Assembly: GCA_944321875.1 (NCBI GenBank)
Contig: CALUMX010000003.1
Span: forward strand, 1-64,000
Direction of reading: 5' to 3'
DNA: 64,000 bases
Source: an uncultured Muribaculaceae bacterium
GTDB taxonomy: Bacteria; Bacteroidota; Bacteroidia; Bacteroidales; Muribaculaceae
Below are positions 54,454 through 63,665 of this stretch, one piece after another. The first letter of the stretch is position 1; each line of letters opens with the position of its first letter. The notes under the pieces were generated by a model. That model was not told where the DNA came from and did not search any database. It worked only from the letters and a program-made list of their open reading frames with translations. Position numbers and translations under genes: made by a program.

Positions 54454-56505
54454 ATGCGAATGAATAAGATGAAATATGTCGGATGGCTCTGCCTGTCGGC
54501 TTTGGTGCTGACCGCTTGCGGCGATGAGCCGAAACCGAATGGCGGTGAGGAAGAATTGCAGAAGTTTGCCACGGAGTTCAGCGTAGCCGGACTTGGCGGT
54601 AAGACAGTCACCCTGACGCAGGCCGACGGCAAGACGGTCGACGTGGTGTTTGACGCCACGGGCAAGGCTTCTGTGACGGTTGAGGCCACGGAAGCACCGG
54701 TGTTCAAGTCGATGACCGTCGACGGCAAGTCGATTTTGCTGGGCCGTAAGAGCGGCGGGAACATTTCCTTTGAGTACGGTCAGGATGGCGTAGTGAGCCG
54801 CGTGAAGGACGGCAAGACGATGGTGGCCATCGTGGAAGAGTTGGCTATGGCTTCCGTAAAAGAGGAACTGCTCGACGATAATTTCGTGCAGGAAAACGAT
54901 TTGTATTTCAGTGAGATGACGACTTGGAAGCCTGTGGGCGAGAGCATCGCGGCTCCGTTTACGGGTAGTTTTGACGGTAACGGCCATCAGATTTACGAAC
55001 TGAAACTGACGGAAGGTTCAGCGATGTTTACCGGTCTGTTTGGTGTGGCTGACGGCGCGAAGTTCTCCAACGTGTCGATTGCATCCGGAATCGTCGGCGG
55101 TGCCTCCCATGTGGGTGCGCTTGTCGGTTATGTGACGGGCGACAAGGCGGAATTGAACAATTGTAGCAGTGCAGCTTCCGTTGAGGGTACGCAGGATGCG
55201 GTCGGCGGTCTGGTCGGCGGAATGGACGGTGGTAAGGTCATCAGCTGTACGAACTCCGGCGAGGTTGTCGGCAAAGGCGAGGTCGGCGGCATCATGGGTG
55301 TCTGTGAGGCGACGGTGGCAAGCGTAGAGCAATGCGTCAACACCGGAACCGTATCGGCCGTTATGGGAACGGTCGGTGGTATTGCCGGCGAGTCGGAGGC
55401 GGCTATGTCGTACTGTGAGAACAAAGGCAAGGTGAACGGTCTGTCGGTTGTCGGCGGTATTGCCGGCGAATATGGCGGTTCGGACAAGGCAGTGATGGAA
55501 AGTTGCACGAGCGTGGGTGTCGTAACGGCCTCATCGCGCGACCTCGGTGGCTTTGCCGGAGTGCTTTCAGGTGGTACTGTCAAGATGTGTACACACGAGG
55601 GAACACTTGTTTCCGCTGTGGAAATCGAGGGTAATCTGCTGACGAACGTGGGCGGTATTGCCGGAACGGTTTCCGAAGGTGCTACGATTTACGGATGCGT
55701 CAATTCCAACGTGGCTGTCTTCCCGTCGCAGTCGGTAATGAAGATGGGCGGTATTGCCGGATTGGTTGAGGACGGCTTGATTGACCACTGTACGAACTCT
55801 TACGACCTTTCCCTGCTGAACGACTATCTGGGCGGTATTGCAGGACAGAATATGGGTGAAATCGTTTATTCCACCAACCAGGCTACGCTCTACGGCAACA
55901 AGGCTGTGGGCGGTGTGACGGGTGCCAACGAGGAAGGCGGCTCGGTACGCTGCAGCGAGAACAAGTCGCCTGTCAAGGGTATGTCGGACTATGTGGGCGG
56001 TATCGCCGGTTTGACCAAAGGCGAGATTCTGGCTTGCAAGAACAGTGGAGCTGCCGACGGGAAGGAGCATGTTGGCGGTATCACGGGTTCGATTATCGGT
56101 AACGGTGCGCGTGTCATTGCCGGAGCCAACCATGCGATGATTCACGGCAACAAGCTGGTCGGCGGTGTAGCCGGCGACGTGGTGGAAGGCGCATTGCTTC
56201 AGGCTTCCTTCTCTGTCGAGAATCTGAGCGGATTGGACAATGTAGGCGGTGTCTGCGGTCGTGTGGAAAGCGGCTCTAAGGTCGTGTCATGCTATTGGAC
56301 GGTTTATGCCAACGTCGGTCTGAGCAACGGTCTTGGCGAAGTGTATTACTTCAACGACGGCTCCAAGAAGCCGGAAGCCGCACAGTACGGCTGGCCGAAG
56401 GCTACCGACGAGCATTGGGGCATCGGTGACGGTACGGCCAACAATTGGTGGCGCAGTCTCGGTCTGGAGACAACGAAGTCTTATCCGGTACTTTTCTGGG
56501 AATAG
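54454..56505 (+). CDS. Surface-type lipoprotein with GLUG repeats
   Basis: 683 residues. Lipobox LTACGDE (Cys at about 23), a beta-rich N-terminal region (about 35-165), then about a dozen GLUG-type repeats of 30-40 residues built on VGGIAGE or VGGLVGG with a CxNxG-like motif (NSGEVVGKGEVGGIMG, NKGKVNGLSVVGGIAG). Such repeats make a beta-helix and are common in adhesins and extracellular passengers. The ATG at 54454 is used, with in-frame ATGs at 54460 and 54469 also possible. A surface adhesin or ligand-binding role is inferred; no partner gene is adjacent. Confidence 0.8.
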   Translation: MRMNKMKYVGWLCLSALVLTACGDEPKPNGGEEELQKFATEFSVAGLGGKTVTLTQADGKTVDVVFDATGKASVTVEATEAPVFKSMTVDGKSILLGRKSGGNISFEYGQDGVVSRVKDGKTMVAIVEELAMASVKEELLDDNFVQENDLYFSEMTTWKPVGESIAAPFTGSFDGNGHQIYELKLTEGSAMFTGLFGVADGAKFSNVSIASGIVGGASHVGALVGYVTGDKAELNNCSSAASVEGTQDAVGGLVGGMDGGKVISCTNSGEVVGKGEVGGIMGVCEATVASVEQCVNTGTVSAVMGTVGGIAGESEAAMSYCENKGKVNGLSVVGGIAGEYGGSDKAVMESCTSVGVVTASSRDLGGFAGVLSGGTVKMCTHEGTLVSAVEIEGNLLTNVGGIAGTVSEGATIYGCVNSNVAVFPSQSVMKMGGIAGLVEDGLIDHCTNSYDLSLLNDYLGGIAGQNMGEIVYSTNQATLYGNKAVGGVTGANEEGGSVRCSENKSPVKGMSDYVGGIAGLTKGEILACKNSGAADGKEHVGGITGSIIGNGARVIAGANHAMIHGNKLVGGVAGDVVEGALLQASFSVENLSGLDNVGGVCGRVESGSKVVSCYWTVYANVGLSNGLGEVYYFNDGSKKPEAAQYGWPKATDEHWGIGDGTANNWWRSLGLETTKSYPVLFWE

Positions 56506-56527
56506 AAATTAATTGGTTAAATAAGCG

Positions 56528-56569
56528 TGCGGGGCAGCCTTCTTGGGAGGTTGCCCCGCATTTCTTTTT
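56528..56569 (+). terminator. Terminator of the GLUG lipoprotein gene
   Basis: 13-bp stem starting TGCGGGGCA at 56528 and ending TTGCCCCGCA at 56560, then TTTCTTTTT. Confidence 0.9.
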
Positions 56570-56601
56570 GCTTGCTGGATTTTATTGGAATGAGCGGTTG
56601 G

Positions 56602-56815
56602 AGTATATTGAATTATTGCCGTCCGTTAAACTTAGGTATTGTGGAAAATCATCTCTTGGAGATTCCTAAAATTCAGGTCGATTTGTCACTGGCTTGTAGG
56701 GGCGTACCCCAGGTGCGCCCGCTGGTAGCACTTTTCGGAATGATTTAATGGGTTGATTTACATATGTCTGGATTGTTTTTTGCCGTGGCGGATGCACCTG
56801 GGGTACATCCCTACG
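56602..56815. repeat. Dispersed ~215-bp repeat with inverted arms, copy B
   Basis: Second full copy of the element at 26715-26930, in the same orientation. Inverted arms 56696-56721 and 56789-56814. The left arm is identical in both copies and the right arm has compensated only partly; the spacer is diverged. Confidence 0.8.
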
Positions 56816-56901
56816 AGCGAGGAATAGCCTATGGAAACTGTTGCATAGTTTTAACGAGACAGCAATAATATTGAATTCGGCTGGGAATGCAGGGCAAAAC
56901 A

Positions 56902-56933
56902 AAAGCGGTGACGCTTTTCAGCATCACCGCTTT
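56902..56933 (-). terminator. Terminator of fructose-bisphosphate aldolase
   Basis: 13-base arms (56902-56914 and 56921-56933, one mismatch), T-rich tail on the minus strand. Confidence 0.85.
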
Positions 56934-56961
56934 CTGGTTATATTAGAAAAGTTTTTTCTAA

Positions 56962-57963
56962 TTATTCAGCCTTACCTTCGCTGCCAAGAACGTGTTTGAT
57001 CTTGTGGATGTAGAGCTTCTTCATGTTGTCGCGAGCCGGGCCGAGGTACTTACGTGGGTCGAATTCAGCCGGTTTCTCAGCGAATACTTGACGGATAGCA
57101 GCAGTCATAGCAAGACGGCTATCTGAGTCGATGTTGATTTTGCAAACTGCAGAAGTAGCAGCCTTGCGCAACCATTCTTCCGGAATACCGATAGCAGCCT
57201 TCAAAGCACCGCCGTACTTGTTGATAGTGTCAACTTCTTCTTGAGGAACTGAAGAAGAACCGTGGAGTACGATAGGGAATCCAGGAAGTTTCTCCATAAC
57301 AGCGTCGAGAACGTCGAATGCCAATGGAGGAGGAACCATGCGGCCAGTTTGCGGGTCGAGGTGGCATTGTTCCGGAGTGAACTTGTAAGCACCGTGAGAA
57401 GTACCGATTGAGATAGCCAAAGAGTCGCAGCCTGTGCGAGTAGCGAAGTCGATAACTTCTTCAGGGTTAGTGTAGGTGTGGTGGTCAGAAGAAACTTCGT
57501 CTTCAACGCCAGCCAATACACCGAGCTCGCCTTCAACTGTTACGTCGAATTGATGAGCGTATTCTACTACTTTCTTAGTCAATGCAACGTTTTCTTCATA
57601 AGGAAGGTGTGAACCATCGATCATTACAGAAGAGAAACCGTGGTCGATACAAGATTTGCAAGTTTCGAAAGAATCACCGTGGTCGAGGTGAAGAACGATT
57701 TGCGGGTGCTCCCAGCCGAGTTCCTTAGCGTACTCAACAGCGCCTTCTGCCATGTAACGGAGGAGTGTACCGTTAGCGTACTGACGAGCGCCCTTGGATA
57801 CTTGAAGAATTACCGGAGATTTAGTTTCAGCGGCAGCTTGGATAATAGCCTGGAGCTGCTCCATGTTGTTGAAGTTGAATGCAGGAATTGCATAACCGCC
57901 TTTGATTGCCTTTGCAAACATCTCACGAGTGTTCACAAGACCAAGATCTTTGTAATTTACCAT
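56962..57963 (-). CDS. fbaA: Class II fructose-bisphosphate aldolase
   Basis: 333 residues. Zinc-binding histidines in IVLHLDHGDSFETCK (about 88-102; Asp is catalytic), VEGELGVLAGVEDE (about 142-155) and the later ISIGTSHGAYKF and IVLHGSSS motifs. It cleaves fructose-1,6-bisphosphate in glycolysis. Codon use is restricted as in other highly expressed genes of this window. It has its own promoter and terminator. Confidence 0.96.
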   Translation of the reverse strand: MVNYKDLGLVNTREMFAKAIKGGYAIPAFNFNNMEQLQAIIQAAAETKSPVILQVSKGARQYANGTLLRYMAEGAVEYAKELGWEHPQIVLHLDHGDSFETCKSCIDHGFSSVMIDGSHLPYEENVALTKKVVEYAHQFDVTVEGELGVLAGVEDEVSSDHHTYTNPEEVIDFATRTGCDSLAISIGTSHGAYKFTPEQCHLDPQTGRMVPPPLAFDVLDAVMEKLPGFPIVLHGSSSVPQEEVDTINKYGGALKAAIGIPEEWLRKAATSAVCKINIDSDSRLAMTAAIRQVFAEKPAEFDPRKYLGPARDNMKKLYIHKIKHVLGSEGKAE

Positions 57964-58021
57964 CGTAGTGTGATATTATAAATGAATAATTTAGTTACTG
58001 AAAAATTTCCTTATTCGTACG

Positions 58022-58052
58022 CAAAGTTACTACGTTTGATTTTAATACACAA
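58022..58052 (-). promoter_or_regulatory. Promoter for fructose-bisphosphate aldolase
   Basis: Minus strand: TTG at 58052-58050 and TAACTTTG at 58029-58022, spacer 20 bp. The leader is about 52 nt. Confidence 0.65.
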
Positions 58053-58095
58053 CAAAAAAACAGAATAAAGTATCGTAACGAGATGTTAACGCGGC

Positions 58096-58752
58096 TTACT
58101 CATAGATTGTTGTGTCCTCAATGCCGGCATCGCGCAGCGCCTCGATGCGCTCAACGCAGGTGCCGCACTTGCCGCAGTGCTTCTCGCCGCCTTTATAGCA
58201 GGAATAGGTTTCGGCATAGTTGATGTTGAGCTTGAGGCCGTGGCGTGCGATTTCGGTCTTCGACAGCTTCGTGTAGGGAGCCATGATGGTGATTCCCTCA
58301 TAGGTGCCTGCCGACAGTGCCGACGACATGGCCGTGATGAATGCCGGACGGCAGTCGGGATAGATGGCATGGTCGCCGGAATGGTTGGCTATCATCACAT
58401 AGTGCAGGTCGCGGCTCTCGGCGAGTCCGCAGGCGATGGAGAGCATGATGCCGTTGCGGAACGGCACGACGGTCGATTTCATGTTCTCGTCGTTGTAGTT
58501 GCCCTCCGGGATAGCGTCGGCTCCGGAGAGGAGCGAGCTTTTGAAGTATTGGCCGATGAAGGCGAGCGGGATGATGATGTGCTCGATGCCGAGGCGCTTG
58601 CAGTGGAGCTTGGCGCATTCGATTTCACGCTGGTTGTGGTTGGAACCATAGTCGAAGGTGACAGCCAGCGCGATATTCTCGCGGTATTCATAGAGCAGCG
58701 TTACGGAGTCCATGCCGCCCGAAAGCACGATTACTGAGTCTTTTTTGTTCAT
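58096..58752 (-). CDS. queC: 7-cyano-7-deazaguanine synthase QueC
   Basis: 218 residues. PP-loop SGGMDSVT (about 11-18), and the C-terminal zinc site of four cysteines CYKGGEKHCGKCGTC (about 188-202). It makes preQ0 from 7-carboxy-7-deazaguanine with ATP and ammonia. It is 18 bases after queF on the same strand. Confidence 0.96.
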   Translation of the reverse strand: MNKKDSVIVLSGGMDSVTLLYEYRENIALAVTFDYGSNHNQREIECAKLHCKRLGIEHIIIPLAFIGQYFKSSLLSGADAIPEGNYNDENMKSTVVPFRNGIMLSIACGLAESRDLHYVMIANHSGDHAIYPDCRPAFITAMSSALSAGTYEGITIMAPYTKLSKTEIARHGLKLNINYAETYSCYKGGEKHCGKCGTCVERIEALRDAGIEDTTIYE

Positions 58753-58770
58753 TTTCTCAGGGATGATTGG

Positions 58771-59244
58771 TTAGAAGTTGTTGGTGAAGTTGGCCAGCAG
58801 GCGTGCGCGGCACATGTCCTGATGCTCTTCGTCGCCGTAGTTGGCAAAGGGAAGGATGGCGATGCCGCCGCGAGGCGTGAAGATGCCCCTTACTTCGAGG
58901 TAGCGGGGATTCATCAGCCGCACGAGGTCCTTCATGATGATATTGACGCAGTCTTCGTGGAAGTCGCCATGGTTGCGGAAGCTGAAGAGATAGAGCTTGA
59001 GGCTCTTGCTTTCGACCATGTCTTCCCGCGGGATATAGTTGATGATGATTTTGGCGAAATCGGGTTGCCCGGTTTTCGGGCACAAGCTGGTGAACTCGGG
59101 ACAGGTGAATGTCACCAGATATTCGTTTTCTGGATGTTTGTTCTTGAATGTCTCAAGTACTTCGGGTGCGTACTTGTCGGGGTATTTTGTCGCCGTGTTG
59201 CCCAGAAGGGTCACGCCGCTCAGTTCCTGTTCGTTTCTTGACAT
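58771..59244 (-). CDS. queF: NADPH-dependent 7-cyano-7-deazaguanine reductase QueF (short form)
   Basis: 157 residues, the unimodular YkvM-type. The catalytic Cys is in [13 protein letters not shown] (about 50-62) and the QueF signature [20 protein letters not shown] (about 78-97) includes the NADPH-binding segment. It reduces preQ0 to preQ1, the next step after QueC, for tRNA queuosine. Confidence 0.96.
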   Translation of the reverse strand: MSRNEQELSGVTLLGNTATKYPDKYAPEVLETFKNKHPENEYLVTFTCPEFTSLCPKTGQPDFAKIIINYIPREDMVESKSLKLYLFSFRNHGDFHEDCVNIIMKDLVRLMNPRYLEVRGIFTPRGGIAILPFANYGDEEHQDMCRARLLANFTNNF

Positions 59245-59267
59245 ATAGCTGTGTTCTAAAAATCAAA

Positions 59268-59275
59268 CAAAGATA
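59268..59275 (-). promoter_or_regulatory. -7 box for queF-queC
   Basis: TATCTTTG on the minus strand (59275-59268), about 25 bases before the queF start; the nearest TTG is too close. Confidence 0.45.
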
Positions 59276-59394
59276 ACGTAAATCGGGCGCAAACGGAAAT
59301 TTTGGATTGATATTTTTGCGATAGGCGCTGTTCGGGTGTCAGCCGTCAGGGGTGTCAGCCGGGCGAAAATCGGCGGGCGTGGCGGGAAAAAAGA

Positions 59395-59424
59395 ACTCCG
59401 GTGCGGTGTGTCCGTACCGGAGCT
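59395..59424 (-). terminator. Terminator of the T9SS protease operon
   Basis: 12-13 bp stem (59395-59406 with 59412-59424, one G-U), loop TGTGT; a T-run follows on the minus strand. Confidence 0.88.
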
Positions 59425-59445
59425 TTGAGTCTGTCGCTGGTAGCG

Positions 59446-61236
59446 TCAGCGGATGATGAATTTTACGCTTTCCTGTCCGTCGGTGGCGATGTAGAAACCT
59501 GCCGGCAGGCTGATTTCGGCGGATTGTCCGCTGATGAGTGTGCCTGCTATCGTTCCGTCGGCGGCAACGATGCGGACGGTCCTGCCTGCGGGATTAGCCA
59601 CGGAAAGGCGGTTGCCGGCAACGCTCACGCTCAGCCCTTCGCTGTCGCGGAGTTGGCGGATGGCTGATGAGCCGGAGTTGAAATCGAAGGATATGAGCTC
59701 ACCCTGCTCCGTGATGTTGGAGAGCGACTGCTCCAGCGGAGTCTCGTCGTGCCAGCGGGCGAAATCGTGGTTCGTGCCGGAGAACGAGGTGACGCCTGTT
59801 GCACCGGGGAAGGTGTCGCCGTCCAAATTGTCGGGCGCGTTGACACCGTCGGCAGGGATGAGGCGGATATGCTCAAACTTAGCGCTGGAGGTGTTGACCT
59901 TGTTGCTCTTCCAGAGCGCTTCGTTGTAGTTTATCCGATAGGCCAGCATGCCGTGTCCCGGGAGGGCGCTGTCCCATTTGTGGGGCTGGCGGTTCTCAAG
60001 AATGAAATACTCGTCATTGTCTTGTTCGGAAACGATGAAAAACGCCTCGTTGGTCTTGCTGAAGGGATTCAGCTTCAGCCCGGTGGCCGACTCCTCGAGT
60101 ACGGTCGGCTCCAGCCATCCCAACGAGTATTTCTCAAACGCGTTGTATCCGGCGGGCGTCTTGGAGTCGTTGTTGTAGGAACCGACGTCCATTATGTCCC
60201 ATTTGTTCATGCCGTAGTATCCGGAATAGAGCACGTCGTAGACGTCGGGCAGACCGAGGATGTGGCCGAATTCGTGGCAGAATGTGCCGATGCCGTCGAT
60301 ATCCGTGCCGGAAGCTCCGCGGAGCTCGCAGGAGCAGGCATAGTTACCCAGATAGAGACCGTCAAAAGTTTTCCAGCAGTCGTATTCAAGCGTATAGGCT
60401 TGCGGCCATACCGATTCGGCCGGGCCGCCCTGCGCCTCGCCGTGTCCGGCGTAGATGACGTAGATGAAATCGACAAATCCGTCGTCGTTGCTGTCGTAGC
60501 TGCTGAAGTCGAGGTTGTGCAGGTCGTAGGCAAGCGTGACAGCCTCCTCAATCATCTGCGGCACCTTCTCGCCTCCAAGCGAGCCTCCACCGTAGTATTC
60601 ACGGTCATTAGAGAGCGTGACAGGACCTACGACGTCGAAGTCGACGGTGAATTTGCCGTTTGACTGGTCGGTGAAATAATCGCGGATGCTGCCGCTGGCA
60701 TATTCTCCGCTATAGTCCTTCTCGTTGACCAGACGGGAGAAAATCGCGTTGCTGTCGTCGGTCGAGAACTTGATGTCCTGATACTCGGCGAGTACGACGA
60801 TGCCGCGCACCGTACCGGTGGTTGGAAATTCCTTCTTGATGGCGCCCGGTCGCGTAGCCTTCCGGCGTTCTTGAGCGGGGATTGCCAGCGTGAGACCCTC
60901 TTTGCGAAGCTCGGCCTGGTCGATGCCGCTGATGAAAGCACGGTCGTCGGCGGAACGGCTCTCCGGGTTGACCGCCGGGAGCGGTCCGGCCGTTAGCGAG
61001 CGGCTGTCGGAGAGTACGGCATAGCACCAATAGCCGTCGGACGGTCGTTGTTGGAGCATGATGCCGTCGGTCGTCTCCCAATAGTGGAAATGCTCGTCGC
61101 CTTTAAGTACGGCTGTCAGCTCCTTTCCGTCGGGCTGCTTCAGGGAGTGTCTGCCTGGGCGGGCAGGCGCTCCCCAAATGTTGCTTGAAGCAAGTACCGA
61201 CAGTATGCAACCTAAAAATAATGCACGTTTTTTCAT
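59446..61236 (-). CDS. M6-family zinc metalloprotease with T9SS sorting domain
   Basis: 596 residues: signal peptide (1-22), propeptide-like region (to about 140), M6 (immune inhibitor A-like) domain with zinc motif HEFGHILGLPD (His321, Glu322, His325), the downstream Met region (YSGYYGMNKWDIMDVGSY) and a C-terminal T9SS type A sorting domain (LSVSVAGNRLSVANPAG ... GFYIATDGQESVKFIIR, split). It is a secreted or surface protease. It starts 12 bases after the FN3/T9SS protein gene, so the two form an operon with a shared terminator. Confidence 0.93.
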   Translation of the reverse strand: MKKRALFLGCILSVLASSNIWGAPARPGRHSLKQPDGKELTAVLKGDEHFHYWETTDGIMLQQRPSDGYWCYAVLSDSRSLTAGPLPAVNPESRSADDRAFISGIDQAELRKEGLTLAIPAQERRKATRPGAIKKEFPTTGTVRGIVVLAEYQDIKFSTDDSNAIFSRLVNEKDYSGEYASGSIRDYFTDQSNGKFTVDFDVVGPVTLSNDREYYGGGSLGGEKVPQMIEEAVTLAYDLHNLDFSSYDSNDDGFVDFIYVIYAGHGEAQGGPAESVWPQAYTLEYDCWKTFDGLYLGNYACSCELRGASGTDIDGIGTFCHEFGHILGLPDVYDVLYSGYYGMNKWDIMDVGSYNNDSKTPAGYNAFEKYSLGWLEPTVLEESATGLKLNPFSKTNEAFFIVSEQDNDEYFILENRQPHKWDSALPGHGMLAYRINYNEALWKSNKVNTSSAKFEHIRLIPADGVNAPDNLDGDTFPGATGVTSFSGTNHDFARWHDETPLEQSLSNITEQGELISFDFNSGSSAIRQLRDSEGLSVSVAGNRLSVANPAGRTVRIVAADGTIAGTLISGQSAEISLPAGFYIATDGQESVKFIIR

Positions 61237-61248
61237 GTAGGAAAATGA

Positions 61249-63513
61249 TTAGTCCACGATAATTTTGCAAGTGTGGATGTCGGCACCGTTCTCCACGCGG
61301 ATGATGTAGACGCCCTTTGCGAAATTGGCAGTCGGGATGACAGCCTGGTCGGTGCTGACGATGCAGTTGCCTGCGAGGTTGTAGACGCATGCGCGGGCGA
61401 AGTTGCCGTTGATGCGGATTTCACCGTTGGCAGCGATGACGCTGATGGCATTTTCCGGATTCAGCTCGATGCTGCTGCCTCCGTATTCCTTAACGGAGAT
61501 GTTGGTAATTTGGATGTACGAGATGCGGCTGGTCGGGAACGGAGTTGTCAGGTGGAAGCCGAAGCAGCGGACAACGTCCTGAGCAGCTGCTTCGATTTTC
61601 ATCTCTTTGGTGATGAAATCGGTGCTTGACTCAGGAATAGCCGTAAGTTCCCAATCCTTTACGACGGTAGTTTGGTCTGAGTTCAGGTTGGTGTCACCCG
61701 TTGTCACCGTAAGGTTTTCCGTAGAGATGGAGCGATAGTCGAAAGAAAGGGTGTACTCCTTGCCAGCCTCGAACAGAATCGGTGGAGTGATAATCCATTC
61801 GTTGGCGTCAGAAATGATGTCGGCAGGCGTGAAGGTCGGGTTGATGAAGTATTCAGCGGCTGTCGCATAGTCACGGAATGTGTAGTATCCGGCGCCGGAA
61901 TTGAACGTCCATGTGTAGCGGTCGCTGTTTCCGTCAAAGCCCATCCATTGGTTGCCGACCACCTTCATGTCGGCGAACGTCTCGAGGTAAGGCGTATTGA
62001 GCGCCTTGCCGGCAACGAGGCCGTTGGATGCGGATTTTGTATCGCCGATTTCGTTGCAGGAGTAGACCAGATACTGGTAAGCGGCGATGCGTGTGATTGT
62101 CTCGTCGACAAACTCCGTGTTCTTGAGGCCTTCGGCTATCGTTTTATTGTCGGGCAGACGTACGATGCGGTAGGTGACGGTTTCCGGGTCGCAGAAGAGA
62201 CCGTGTGCGCCGGTTTCCACCTTGTCCCATTGCAGGTGTACTGTCTTACATTCTTTACCGGGTGTGGCAATCAGATTTTTCACCATTGCAGGGAGGTCTA
62301 CGCCGACGTATTGCTTAAGATATTCCTTAACGCCGTCGCCGTGGCTGTTGGAAGCGTAGATGACGTAGTTCCATTCGCCGTTGTCAGGCACGGTCGTGTC
62401 CTTGTATTCCATTGCCGCACCGGGTTGAGTGGTGTCGATAGTGGTGAGGATTTGTCCGTTGCGCATGATGGTTACCGACGTGAGTTCGGTCAAGTCCTTG
62501 TAGCCGAATGTCTGAGTCGGGTTCTTCCAGGAGATAGTCACCTCCAGCTTGCCTGTCTGGTCGGGAGCGAACTGGATGTCGGAAGGAGCTTGCGGAGTCT
62601 CGTCGCCGTCGAGAACGAACGGGATGTAGAGACCGTAGAAAGCTGCACCTTCCGGATACTGGCCGATGGAGCCGCAGTTGTGGATGGTAGCGTTGCCGCT
62701 CTCGTCGAAAGTGAAGCGGAAGAGCGGATAGAGACGGCTGTTGAAGTCGTAGCTGTTGCATGCCCAGTAGAGCGAGCCGTCGGTGTGGTCAAATTCGAGG
62801 CTGTTGGCAGACATCGGAGAACCGTAGCCCGTTTCAAGTATGGTTGTAAGCTCGCCGGTCTGCTTGTTTAACTTGCAGAGTACACCGTTGTTGGTCATCG
62901 CATAGAGTTGTCCCTCGTAGTTGCAGGCGATGGAGCTGCATGTTTGCGGGACTTTTACGATTTCGGTCATCTCTGCGGTCTGCAGGTCGATGGAGTAGAG
63001 TTGCTGCGAGCCCATCAGGAAGCCGAGCACATACATTGTCTTGTCGGCATAGGAATAGGTCATGTCTTGAAGACGCAGGGCGGTGCGCTCAGATTCGTCG
63101 GGGCTGTTGCTCCACGTTCCGATATCAGTGCGTTTGCCGGTTTTAAGGTCGATGGAGATGAATTGACCAGGCAGGGGAGGACCCATTTCCTGGTATTCAT
63201 AGACTGCTCCGTAGTAGACGCCGTCGGCAGCCGCACCGGCGTAGATACCTTCCATCCGGTCTGTACTGAACTCTTTGTCAAACGGGATAATCAGTTCTGT
63301 ATTTTGGACATTGTCGGTCCAGATAGTGCCGATTCCGTATTGTCCGCCGAAATCGTAAGAGTTAAGAAAGAAGCCATAGACTTTTCGGTGAGGAATGTCG
63401 CTCTCACTCTGGCTTGTTCTCATACTGTTGTTGGTCGCGTTAGTGGCGCTTGCAGTACCTGCCACTTGAAGCAACAGGGAAAGAACGAATAATACATGTA
63501 ATAGCTTTTTCAT
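61249..63513 (-). CDS. Secreted propeller/FN3/anchor-J-type protein with T9SS sorting domain
   Basis: 754 residues: signal peptide (1-24), a beta-propeller-like N-terminal region (about 45-300; repeated YxxDxxTG-like blades such as LYSIDLQTAEMTEI and LCKLNKQTGELTTI), two FN3-like domains (about 312-490), a choice-of-anchor-J-like jelly roll (about 500-670; ETFADMKVVGNQWMGFDG) and a T9SS type A C-terminus (about 680-754; NPENAISVIAANGEIRINGN). Its layout mirrors the gene at 16244. It is upstream of, and co-transcribed with, the M6 protease; the regulator of the same kind as at 14558 lies just behind it. Confidence 0.85.
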   Translation of the reverse strand: MKKLLHVLFVLSLLLQVAGTASATNATNNSMRTSQSESDIPHRKVYGFFLNSYDFGGQYGIGTIWTDNVQNTELIIPFDKEFSTDRMEGIYAGAAADGVYYGAVYEYQEMGPPLPGQFISIDLKTGKRTDIGTWSNSPDESERTALRLQDMTYSYADKTMYVLGFLMGSQQLYSIDLQTAEMTEIVKVPQTCSSIACNYEGQLYAMTNNGVLCKLNKQTGELTTILETGYGSPMSANSLEFDHTDGSLYWACNSYDFNSRLYPLFRFTFDESGNATIHNCGSIGQYPEGAAFYGLYIPFVLDGDETPQAPSDIQFAPDQTGKLEVTISWKNPTQTFGYKDLTELTSVTIMRNGQILTTIDTTQPGAAMEYKDTTVPDNGEWNYVIYASNSHGDGVKEYLKQYVGVDLPAMVKNLIATPGKECKTVHLQWDKVETGAHGLFCDPETVTYRIVRLPDNKTIAEGLKNTEFVDETITRIAAYQYLVYSCNEIGDTKSASNGLVAGKALNTPYLETFADMKVVGNQWMGFDGNSDRYTWTFNSGAGYYTFRDYATAAEYFINPTFTPADIISDANEWIITPPILFEAGKEYTLSFDYRSISTENLTVTTGDTNLNSDQTTVVKDWELTAIPESSTDFITKEMKIEAAAQDVVRCFGFHLTTPFPTSRISYIQITNISVKEYGGSSIELNPENAISVIAANGEIRINGNFARACVYNLAGNCIVSTDQAVIPTANFAKGVYIIRVENGADIHTCKIIVD

Positions 63514-63665
63514 AATATCATTTTTTGGTTGTTGATTTTACCCAAAGGAATAAAATTTAATCATAAATTGGAAAAAAGTGATATAATATTATTATCACTT
63601 AAACTGTAATTTGTTGATTGTTTGCGGCTTATAAGCAGGTTGGAAAAGTGCTATGTGATATGGTT

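Larger units (their letters stand above)
56506..56961. other. 456-bp intergenic region with terminators and repeat copy B
   Basis: No gene identified. It contains the GLUG gene terminator (56528-56569), the dispersed repeat (56602-56815) and the aldolase terminator (56902-56933). Confidence 0.6.
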
